From Pseudomonas sp. LS-2 (lineage in GTDB: Bacteria > Pseudomonadota > Gammaproteobacteria > Pseudomonadales > Pseudomonadaceae), in contig NZ_QXTJ01000040.1 in the NCBI RefSeq assembly GCF_003605735.1, positions 57,875 through 90,652 of the forward strand: a stretch of DNA of 32,778 nt, written 5' to 3'. Shown here one piece after another: positions 9,830-16,813 of the stretch. The notes beneath the pieces were generated by a model. That model did no database searches. It saw only the letters and a list, made by a program, of their open reading frames with translations, and was not told the origin of the DNA. A program made the translations under genes and the position numbers. Every line of letters begins with the position of its first letter. Position 1 is the first letter of the stretch.

Positions 9830-11895
9830 ATTGTTTTCTGCGTTACATCGGCGTAGTTGATACTCAAGACCAGCTACATCACGTCCCGTTCGAGCGTGGC
9901 CTGAACATCATCACCGGCGCGTCCTCCACGGGCAAAAGCGCGATCTTGGAAATCTTCGATTTTTGCCTTGGCGCGAGTGAAAACACGATACCCGTGGGGC
10001 GCATCACCGAACGGGCGAAGATCTATCTCATCGCGCTTGAGTTCCCGAGCCATCTCCTGGTGGCGGCCCGTACTAGTTCGGATGGTGGCTGCTACCTTAC
10101 AGAATGGCCAGGTACTCACCAAGCTTTGCTCGAAGCGTTACAGGCAACCCCAGAGCGGTTTACCGAGGAGCGGCACCAGTATCCTGAGCCACGTTTCAAG
10201 AAAGAACTCGGCCGATATTTCAACATCACCCTCAAGAATGTGGATGAGGAGGCGTGGAGGCTGAATGTTCCTGGGGCGAAATCCCCGACACCCTCAATCC
10301 GCACATTTGCAAGCTTCATGCTCCAGCACCAAAATTTGGTCGCCAACAAGCATGCGGTGTTTTATCGGTTTGATGAGAAGGAAAAGCGTGAGCAAGCCAT
10401 CGCGCATTTCAAAATTCTGATGGGGCTCGTCCACGAGGACTACTTTGACAAAGTCAAAGAGCTGAATGTCGCCGAGGAGACTCTTAAGAGGATCCAGAAC
10501 CAGATTCCCCGTGAAGCAAAGAAAAAGGCAGAGGTTGTCGAACACTACCAGCATCTTCTTGATACCTACGAAGCCCTGGCTGGCCATCCGCTCACCACCG
10601 CCACGGCAGATGAGCTCTACGCCAAACCCCATAAGTATCTAGAAGAAATCTCTCAACGCGCGGTGCGGATCAACTTCCAGTCGGACTCGATTGAGGCAAA
10701 ACGTCAGGCGCATGAGGATGCAGCTGCCGTGATTTTGCCTAAGAAAAGGGCAGCTACCCGACAACTCGCTCAGGTGCGTGAATCGATAAATTCCGCGAAA
10801 AGTTTGACCAAGGCTATGCGGGCGGATGGTACGCCGAAATCGACCCAGATCTCACATACTCACTGTCCGATGTGTGACTCTCACACCGATTTACCCACTG
10901 TAGCGGCAGGTAAACTCTTCGACGCCATTACTTGGCTCAATGGCGAGCTAACCCTCTCAAGCTATGCCGTCGAGAGCTACGCCGACGAAGAACGCGCCCT
11001 CATCAAGCAGATCGGTAAATACAACGACGAGCTCGCTAAAATTCAGGCTGCCATCGCCCCCCTTGATGCGGAGCTTGAAAAACTCACGACGACCAAGAAC
11101 CCCAATGAACAGGCAATCTCAATCAAGGTGGAGCTTGAGATCGGACTGAGGAATCAAAAGCTGAAATCGGGCATCGAGCTCAGCGAGCAAGAGCTCAAGC
11201 TCAGGGAAGAGGTGAAGGAGCTCAAACGCTTGATCAAAGCCTACGACCTAGAGACCAAGGTCGCCGCCCTTTCTGAAAAAATTGATGCAGCGCTTGCTCG
11301 ATATGGCGACAGGTTCAATTTCGAAGAAACCTACATCCCCTGCAAGCTGAAATTTGACCTCACTACATTCGAGCTGTGGTACCAACAGAGCGACGAGAAG
11401 CGTGTATACCTGCGTTCCATGGGCAGTGGCGCTAATTGGCTTTACTCCCATCTGGCGCTCTTCATGGCGCTGCATTATCAATTCGCGCGACACCACGAGC
11501 AAGACTGCAAGATCCCCCCAATTCTCTTCCTCGACCAACCTACTCAGGTGTACTTCCCCGCGTTGGACAAGGACAAGACATTCGAGGCTACGAAAGCCTC
11601 TGAGCAAGCAAACAGATCCGACAAAAAAGATGCAGATCTGGTGGCAGTGAACAACATGTTCAGTCAACTGGCAGAGTTCTGTGTGGAAACAGAGGCAGAA
11701 ACTGGATTGATGCCCCAAGTCATCGTCTCAGACCATGCAGATAATTTGGATCTTGAGGATCCCTACGACTTCAATTCATTCGTTCGTCGTCGCTGGCGAG
11801 ATCGCGGATTCATCGCTGATCAAGCTCCCCCAGCAGGGGCAGCTGCCGATGGCGAGGTCAGCCAGGATGCTCAACGAGGTCGACTCGAGCCATAA
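9826..11895 (+). CDS. ABC-3C system ATPase, DUF3732 (RecN/SMC-like with zinc-hook motif)
   Basis: A 689-residue SMC/RecN-type ABC ATPase of the DUF3732 family. The N-terminus has Walker A GASSTGKS (residues 31-38) after a strand ending GLNIIT. Residues about 220-490 are rich in heptad-like charged sequence and form a coiled coil whose tip carries C-P-M-C (347-350), a zinc-hook-like pair. The C-terminal half has the signature-like SMGSGANW (about 531-537) and Walker B ILFLDQPTQVYFP (about 565-577), typical of DUF3732. In ABC-3C systems this subunit is thought to sense invading nucleic acid or nucleoprotein and license the effector. The ATG overlaps the preceding stop by 4 bases. All ATPase motifs are intact. 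Confidence 0.88.
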   Translation: MNCFLRYIGVVDTQDQLHHVPFERGLNIITGASSTGKSAILEIFDFCLGASENTIPVGRITERAKIYLIALEFPSHLLVAARTSSDGGCYLTEWPGTHQALLEALQATPERFTEERHQYPEPRFKKELGRYFNITLKNVDEEAWRLNVPGAKSPTPSIRTFASFMLQHQNLVANKHAVFYRFDEKEKREQAIAHFKILMGLVHEDYFDKVKELNVAEETLKRIQNQIPREAKKKAEVVEHYQHLLDTYEALAGHPLTTATADELYAKPHKYLEEISQRAVRINFQSDSIEAKRQAHEDAAAVILPKKRAATRQLAQVRESINSAKSLTKAMRADGTPKSTQISHTHCPMCDSHTDLPTVAAGKLFDAITWLNGELTLSSYAVESYADEERALIKQIGKYNDELAKIQAAIAPLDAELEKLTTTKNPNEQAISIKVELEIGLRNQKLKSGIELSEQELKLREEVKELKRLIKAYDLETKVAALSEKIDAALARYGDRFNFEETYIPCKLKFDLTTFELWYQQSDEKRVYLRSMGSGANWLYSHLALFMALHYQFARHHEQDCKIPPILFLDQPTQVYFPALDKDKTFEATKASEQANRSDKKDADLVAVNNMFSQLAEFCVETEAETGLMPQVIVSDHADNLDLEDPYDFNSFVRRRWRDRGFIADQAPPAGAAADGEVSQDAQRGRLEP

Positions 11896-12408
11896 CGACG
11901 GCGACGGCCTCTCCCTTCACTGTCGATCATTAGCACCTGCGAACCCTAACGCGTGAGGTTCGGGGTAGACGAACAAGCTTGGCCATCGCATTCGAGCGTC
12001 GGCCGCATAATATAACCCACGCCGTTGGAGCAGCTGCAGGCGCGCCTGCTCATGCCATTCGATACGCGGCATAGCCCTAGTGTCGCCCTACGTCGCTCCA
12101 ACGCGTGCACTCTTAGCCTCAAAGCTTTCCCTTGCGGGTTTCAATGGGGTACCTCAGATGTTTCAGGCTCAAGATGGCATGAGGGCTATAGGCGGGACGA
12201 TCAATCCAGCCTACTATTCGACTCACATGATATACATCACATATCGTTCGCTATTGCCAATGGCAACGTTCGCGATATACAAAATCACGAACCTCAAAAA
12301 CATTGACTCGAAAAAAATATAAATTATTAATGGTAGTAACAGTACTGCTCCCTTCATATACTGATAAGAATAAAAACAACAAGAACAGTAATAAGAAGGA
12401 CGCACAAG
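11896..12408. other. Intergenic region after the ABC-3C operon
   Basis: No credible gene is seen in these 513 bases. The first half is GC-balanced and contains a weak inverted repeat (CGAACC/GGTTCG near 11940-11965) without a T-run. From about 12220 the sequence is strongly AT-rich and leads into the promoter of the next gene. Confidence 0.5.
12303..12330 (+). promoter_or_regulatory. Candidate sigma-70 promoter of the 12409 gene
   Basis: TTGACT at 12303-12308 and TATTAA at 12325-12330 are separated by 16 bases within an AT-rich tract, about 80 bases before the ATG at 12409. Spacing and composition fit a housekeeping promoter. AT-rich promoters of this kind are also typical targets of MvaT-type silencers, one of which is encoded in this window. 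Confidence 0.4.
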
Positions 12409-12939
12409 ATGGGCCAGACAATATTAACCTTCCGCACCATAACGTCCAGAAAGGGCGACTATGAAGTCGCAGATCATTCAACCGAGAAAAAAGAAAGCCG
12501 CAAGCTCAGCAGATTTCAGGCGCTCGGCTATCTACTATGTTGGGTAGATGCGCTCGCGGAAGGTGAATCAGATCCAGGTCGCTCAATCAGCGCGATATTT
12601 GGTTTTGATGGTGAGGTTGCAGCCTTGGGTTTCGACTCCTATGACCCGGTTCACATACTCACGGCGCCGAACTGGAAAACCCGTATGCTCGCCGCCTGGT
12701 GCGTCATCGGGGCCGCTGAGCGAGCCATCTCTAAACAGCTGGATTACGGCGATCTGCACAACTACTGGCCCAACACCGATTTCTGCAGCCCAGGTTTTGA
12801 TGAGGAAGCCTCGCAATGGGTTTCTAGCGCTAGCGCCTACGACGATCCCGCTGAGTTCAACATATGTGCTTATGTCGGCAGCCCTGCCCGACCTCAGTTG
12901 ATTTTCAAACTCGAGAGCCCTGACCACTCGCCAGCCTAA
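12409..12939 (+). CDS. Uncharacterised small protein, NYWPN/PARPQL family (paralogue of 14442-14882)
   Basis: A 176-residue protein I cannot name. AAGGA at 12396-12400 gives a well-placed ribosome site. It has no signal peptide or membrane segment. Its central part is related to the protein at 14442-14882: NWKTRMLAAWCVIGAAERA here versus DWKCRMYRAWHVINAENRA there, and NYWPNTDFCSPGF versus NYWPNLDFCAYGF. Its tail, NICAYVGSPARPQLIFKLE, matches the protein fragment at the left edge of the window. The conserved tryptophans, the cysteine in DFC and the acidic C-terminal half suggest a compact folded domain. It stands alone between the ABC-3C operon and a convergent nitroreductase gene. The recurrence of the family beside defence systems suggests a linked role, but this is only inference. 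Confidence 0.75.
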   Translation: MGQTILTFRTITSRKGDYEVADHSTEKKESRKLSRFQALGYLLCWVDALAEGESDPGRSISAIFGFDGEVAALGFDSYDPVHILTAPNWKTRMLAAWCVIGAAERAISKQLDYGDLHNYWPNTDFCSPGFDEEASQWVSSASAYDDPAEFNICAYVGSPARPQLIFKLESPDHSPA

Positions 12940-12970
12940 CACTCGAACGAGCCGCCGCACGCGAACGAGC

Positions 12971-12993
12971 TGCAGGGGCGCTAACCCCCTGCA
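12971..12993. terminator. GC-rich hairpin between convergent genes
   Basis: Arms TGCAGGGG (12971-12978) and CCCCTGCA (12986-12993) with a 7-base loop lie between the stop of the 12409 gene and the stop of the convergent nitroreductase gene. The position suits a bidirectional transcription stop, but neither strand has a T-run, so this is a weak call. Confidence 0.35.
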
Positions 12994-13065
12994 CTCTCAA
13001 GCTCCTGCAGCAACCTCAGTCTCAACAGCGAGCCATGCACGTCAGAAATCACCACGCTTGGCCGA

Positions 13066-13887
13066 TCAGCGCAGCCCACACCCCATCCGCTTCAGCTCCT
13101 CAACCAGCTCTTCCCGCCCGTGCAGGTTTGAGACACTACGAAGCCGATTGACCACCTGCTCCGACCACCCGGAAGCCTTCATGCCCTCACGCTGGTAGAA
13201 AGCGCCCAGGCGCTCATCGTATTTAGCTACCGCCTCCACATCTGCCTCGGCCGAGTAAGTCTCGTGGTGAAGCACCGCGGCTTGCGGCAGTCTCGGCTTC
13301 ACTTGTGCTGGACGTTCGGTAGATGGATGGCCGACACAGAGACCAAACACGGGATAAACCTGCGGGGGTAACCCAAGCTCCTTGGCCACCCCTACAATGT
13401 CGTTTCGGATGGCGCCGATGTACACACTTCCTAGTCCCAGAGATTCCAGAGCGACCACGGCGTTCTGAGCAGCCAAGGCGGCGTCGATCGTACCGAGCAA
13501 CAGGCTTTCCAAGTAAGGCACTGCTTCGAGCTCTACGCCCTGCTGCTCAGCCACGCGGGCGACCCTAGATAGGTCGGCAAGCCAGACAAGAAACAGAGGC
13601 GCCTGACGGATGTAGGCCTGGCTTCCTGCCAGCACCGAGAGACGCGCTTTCCGATCGCTGTCCTGAACAGCGACAACGCTCCACACTTGCAGGTTTGATG
13701 AGGTCGACGCTGATTGCGCAGCGGCGACCAGGGTCTCTATGGTGCCGTCAGGCAGTGGCTGATCAGTGAAGGCACGAACGCCGCGATGGTCGAGCAACTG
13801 ATCGATCGTCTCGTTCCAGGGCTTGAGGGGTGAGATGTCCGCGGCGCCATAGCGGGCAGCCAGTTTTGATTGGGCGGTGACTGTCAT
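13066..13887 (-). CDS. NfsA-like FMN-dependent nitroreductase / NADPH oxidoreductase
   Basis: A protein of about 273 residues of the nitroreductase superfamily, resembling the NfsA/FRP group that uses NADPH and bound FMN to reduce nitroaromatics, quinones or flavins in the cytoplasm. Visible signatures are LLDHRGVRAFTDQPLPDGT near the N-terminus (the FMN-phosphate-binding HRSxR-like segment, here HRGVR), AAQSASTSSNLQVWSVVAV, and AALAAQNAVVALESLGLGSVYIGAIRND. A C-terminal KYDERLGAFYQRE segment is also typical. The frame opens earlier (13920), but the ATG at 13887 has GGAG 7 bases upstream and is chosen. It is transcribed toward the 12409 gene and divergently from 14001. It has no obvious link to the defence genes around it and may be a passenger. 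Confidence 0.88.
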   Translation of the reverse strand: MTVTAQSKLAARYGAADISPLKPWNETIDQLLDHRGVRAFTDQPLPDGTIETLVAAAQSASTSSNLQVWSVVAVQDSDRKARLSVLAGSQAYIRQAPLFLVWLADLSRVARVAEQQGVELEAVPYLESLLLGTIDAALAAQNAVVALESLGLGSVYIGAIRNDIVGVAKELGLPPQVYPVFGLCVGHPSTERPAQVKPRLPQAAVLHHETYSAEADVEAVAKYDERLGAFYQREGMKASGWSEQVVNRLRSVSNLHGREELVEELKRMGCGLR

Positions 13888-14000
13888 TCGAGATCTCCAA
13901 ATAGAGACCGAGGCTACCAAATCGCCCGCAGTGCGACACGCTTCCCGCGCGAAGTTTCATATACCATGGGGCCGACACAGTCCCACAAGGCTCGTTTCGA

Positions 14001-14315
14001 TTGTCTGCAAAACCGCTTACTTCCCGCGAGGCCTATCAGGTGCTTCGAGACATCGCTTTGGGCGTTCGCACCATGCGCCGCTTGGGTGATTACTCGTGGA
14101 CTGAAATCTACTGCGGCTTGATGACTGTAGAAGTAGATGGCTGGGTCATCACTTTGTACAACGATTGCGACACTCTCGATTACTGCGATAGCTGCTTTGG
14201 CCCAGAAGGTCGCGCCTATACCTTCGACTCGTCACAGCATTTCGGTACTGACCCTGTTGAGCTTCTTAGCACCTGGGAACATGCTCAGCTTGAAAAGCTG
14301 TTGACCGTCCTGTAG
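14001..14315 (+). CDS. Uncharacterised 104-residue conserved protein
   Basis: A small acidic protein starting at a TTG with AAGG 10 bases upstream. It reads like a genuine folded domain: LTSREAYQVLRDIALGVRTM, then VDGWVITLYNDCDTLDYCDS and DPVELLSTWEHAQLEKLL. Similar short proteins are, as I recall, widespread in Pseudomonas as a domain of unknown function (possibly DUF7693), but I cannot confirm the number. No signal peptide or membrane segment. The three cysteines (two in DYCDSC) could bind metal. It is divergent from the nitroreductase and sits 126 bases before the 14442 gene, possibly in one transcription unit. Confidence 0.6.
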   Translation: MSAKPLTSREAYQVLRDIALGVRTMRRLGDYSWTEIYCGLMTVEVDGWVITLYNDCDTLDYCDSCFGPEGRAYTFDSSQHFGTDPVELLSTWEHAQLEKLLTVL

Positions 14316-14441
14316 TGAACGCGCGCTTTGCTTCCCTCATTGCCTCATCGAAGGATTGCCTAGGAAGACATCATTTCATGTGTTGCGGCAACGCTCGCTC
14401 CACATGCATCATTAAATAAAACAATAATAAAGGCAGCGCCC

Positions 14442-14882
14442 GTGACCACTCCGACCGTGACAATCTTCGCTATCATCCCGCAGCTAAACAACATCCCGAA
14501 TCTTCCGCAGCCCTGCGTCAAGCAAGACAGCCAGGGGGTATCCATCTTCCAGGCGATTGGCATTTCTTATTCGATTCTCGACAGGATGATTGCGCTAGAC
14601 GTTGGCTGTGCAAATGCCGCTGCGGAACTCTTCGTGAATACACTCTTGAAAGATGGCTGGTCATGGGACACAGCACACCTGTTGGTGCAGGAGACTGACT
14701 GGAAGTGCAGGATGTACCGCGCATGGCACGTTATAAATGCTGAGAACCGAGCAGACGCAGTCGCACTCAACTATGAGGTGTACCAGAACTATTGGCCCAA
14801 CCTAGACTTCTGCGCGTATGGCTTTGAAGCTGATGTGGCATGCTGGATCAATGATCCTCTGAACTCTCAGAGTGCTAGATGA
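14442..14882 (+). CDS. Uncharacterised small protein, NYWPN family (second complete copy)
   Basis: A 146-residue protein starting at a GTG with AAAGG 8 bases upstream. It is a diverged paralogue of the 12409 gene: both begin the conserved region with FQA-(L/I)-G, share W-K-x-R-M-x-x-A-W-x-V-I-x-A and NYWPN-x-DFC-x-x-GF, and end that region with a tryptophan about 9 residues later. It lacks the PARPQL tail of the other two members and stops shortly after the shared tryptophan. N-terminal residues differ completely, so the copies are not a recent duplication. Function unknown; cytoplasmic by appearance. It lies just before the Shedu/GHKL module but on the opposite strand. Confidence 0.7.
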   Translation: MTTPTVTIFAIIPQLNNIPNLPQPCVKQDSQGVSIFQAIGISYSILDRMIALDVGCANAAAELFVNTLLKDGWSWDTAHLLVQETDWKCRMYRAWHVINAENRADAVALNYEVYQNYWPNLDFCAYGFEADVACWINDPLNSQSAR

Positions 14883-15248
14883 TTTACCTGGTCACGCTTG
14901 ATTGCCTTCATCGCCCATGGAAGAGGCCAGTCACCCTACTCTCCTAGATGGTTAGGTTGGGTCGACCCAGATCAGAGATCTTGAGTACGACCTCGCCGCT
15001 TGGCCTAGGAGTGAGTCTCTCAATATCCACAACCCCAGAACTTCGATCCTGTCGATCACAGATGCGATGCACGTCGGACTGTCTGTTGTCCGCCCCTTCC
15101 TGCGGGTTTACTACTCACATGGCGTGGATAAGAACGGGAGCTGATTCAGGCAGTTTTATGATATGCCACTCAGGCGCACGACCCACTGGCCCTATCCACC
15201 TCCGGCAACGAACTTGAGCGTCTCCGTTGAAGAGTTGGTGAGGCCCTT
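14883..15248. other. Intergenic region downstream of the convergent Shedu gene
   Basis: These 366 bases lie between convergent genes. Short open frames exist but show no family resemblance or ribosome sites, and I saw no convincing terminator hairpin. Confidence 0.45.
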
Positions 15249-16670
15249 TCAGAAAACATCTGGAATGTCGGCCGTTTGTGCAGGTGCCAGGTGTTCGGCC
15301 AGCATCCGCAGCTTGCCCAGTAACTCGTCAAAGGTGACGACCTCCACGTCCTTGCAGGCGTTGCGGAATATCTCGAAGCTTCGCCGGCGGCCCTCTTCAG
15401 GCGGCTTTGTACCCGCGATGACCACGCACCTCGTTGTGTCAGGCTGCAAGTCTTGCAGCATTGGGGTTTGCCGATGCGACAGCCAGTTGGTGCGCATCAG
15501 GCCTTGCTGATGCAGTACCTGAGTAATTGCTCCACTGAGCTGCAGATGAGGGCCGAAAACATCGCTATTGCGATACGGCCTACTCTGCATGAGTGGGGTG
15601 GAAGGGCTCTTGATCTCCACGATGGCCAGCTCGCGTCCTTGTGAGAAGAGCAGGTCTCCTATGTGGGCACCAGCCCCACTGATCATGGAGCCGCGGGCAT
15701 GGAACTGGGTGTGCAAGAGCGCCACTGGGCGCGCGAACACCATCCCCAGGATGAAGAGGTTGGCCTCGAAGAACTGTTGCCAGTGCGCCTCACTGAGGGG
15801 CTGGCCAAGCATGCCCTCGAACTTCTCGATCATCACAGCCAGCGTGACCCGTTCGATCTCTGCGCGCAATTCGAAAAGTTCGCGTGGTGCTTCCTTGGCC
15901 AGCATCTCAACGCCGACCTTGACCTCCCTGAGCTGGTGACGCCGAGCTCGCACGGCCGCTTGTGCAATCGCGTTACCGGCTCTACGTGCTGTCGTTTCGC
16001 TCGCCAGCACGGGGCGGCTGCCTTCAAACACTACGCTGGGCATCAGCGTCGGAAACACTTGGCTCATTACCCAGTGCAGTTGCGCTGACATTTCATTCTT
16101 TTTCCGGGCCCGGGTAATCCGCATACACGTTCTGCGACACTCATCCACCCGCGCCTCACTAACAAAGACCGCGCCGCCGCTGATCGAGGTATCACTATCA
16201 TCCGAGATGACCAGGGTTTTTACCTCGGGAGCAAATCGTAAACCTCGCCACAGCGGAGTGAGCTGTTTCACCAACCCTAGCCCTTCATCACATGAATCAA
16301 ACAGTTTTCGAGGGAGGCTGACGTCGATGTAGAAGACGGCATCCTCTGGAGTGTCTGGAAGGTCGCGCGCTGCCTGATGGCTGTACATGATGCAGCCCAC
16401 GTTTCCGTTCTTCGGGCTACGATAGCGCTGAGTATGTGGGTTGGTGTAGATCGGATACATCGTTATCCAGCCAGGCTCAATCCTGGCCAGGCAGTGCCAT
16501 TGATCTTCGGGCAGAGACCGCCATTTGTCCGAGGACACTTTCTCGAAGACCTGAAGATACAGCTCAACGCAGAAGCTATTTTCAAACGAGCGGCGGATGG
16601 TGATAAAGCTGGGCTCTAGTATCTCCTCCCCATTCCACGCGTCCTGCAAGGTTTGCCGAGTCCCTTCCAT
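15249..16670 (-). CDS. sduA: Shedu anti-phage nuclease SduA (DUF4263)
   Basis: A protein of about 473 residues whose C-terminal part is a DUF4263 domain, the nuclease of the single-gene Shedu defence system. Visible motifs are SEAHWQQFFEANLFILGMVF, then IGDLLF (the aspartate near residue 337) and AIVEIKSPSTPL (E-x-K near 351-353), the PD-(D/E)XK active site; QLSGAITQV and the strand CVVIAG follow. The N-terminal 250 residues are a variable region with no motif I recognise, as is usual in Shedu proteins, where they are thought to sense phage DNA ends or regulate activity. The frame opens at 16763 inside a palindrome, but the ATG at 16670 has GGAG 6 bases upstream and is preferred. It follows the GHKL-ATPase gene on the same strand with a gap of 143 bases. 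The active site looks intact. Confidence 0.85.
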   Translation of the reverse strand: MEGTRQTLQDAWNGEEILEPSFITIRRSFENSFCVELYLQVFEKVSSDKWRSLPEDQWHCLARIEPGWITMYPIYTNPHTQRYRSPKNGNVGCIMYSHQAARDLPDTPEDAVFYIDVSLPRKLFDSCDEGLGLVKQLTPLWRGLRFAPEVKTLVISDDSDTSISGGAVFVSEARVDECRRTCMRITRARKKNEMSAQLHWVMSQVFPTLMPSVVFEGSRPVLASETTARRAGNAIAQAAVRARRHQLREVKVGVEMLAKEAPRELFELRAEIERVTLAVMIEKFEGMLGQPLSEAHWQQFFEANLFILGMVFARPVALLHTQFHARGSMISGAGAHIGDLLFSQGRELAIVEIKSPSTPLMQSRPYRNSDVFGPHLQLSGAITQVLHQQGLMRTNWLSHRQTPMLQDLQPDTTRCVVIAGTKPPEEGRRRSFEIFRNACKDVEVVTFDELLGKLRMLAEHLAPAQTADIPDVF

Positions 16671-16741
16671 AGCCCTCTCCATGCCAGTGGTGGTAGAAAT
16701 TGACGTGATCGAAATCGTCGATTGCCCGGATAGCCGTGGAA

Positions 16742-16766
16742 GCAATGTGCAAAATTTGCACATTGC
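16742..16766. promoter_or_regulatory. 25-base perfect palindrome upstream of sduA
   Basis: Arms GCAATGTGCAAA (16742-16753) and TTTGCACATTGC (16755-16766) flank a single central A. It lies 72 bases before the chosen sduA start, in the gap between the GHKL-ATPase and sduA genes. Two-fold symmetry of this length with a one-base centre fits a dimeric repressor's operator better than a hairpin, because no loop is available and no T-run follows. It could be the binding site of an XRE-type protein such as the one encoded at 19657. Confidence 0.6.
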
Positions 16767-16813
16767 ACAAATTGATCACCAGCCAACGTGCACAAGCGTG
16801 CTTCGCGATTGGT

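Noticed and set aside
11940..11965. Hairpin CGAACC/GGTTCG after the ABC-3C operon as a terminator.
   Set aside because: Short stem, long loop and no T-run on either strand.
13066..13887. Nitroreductase as a member of a defence system.
   Set aside because: Its closest resemblance is to ordinary NfsA-type enzymes, and it is not co-oriented or overlapping with any defence gene.
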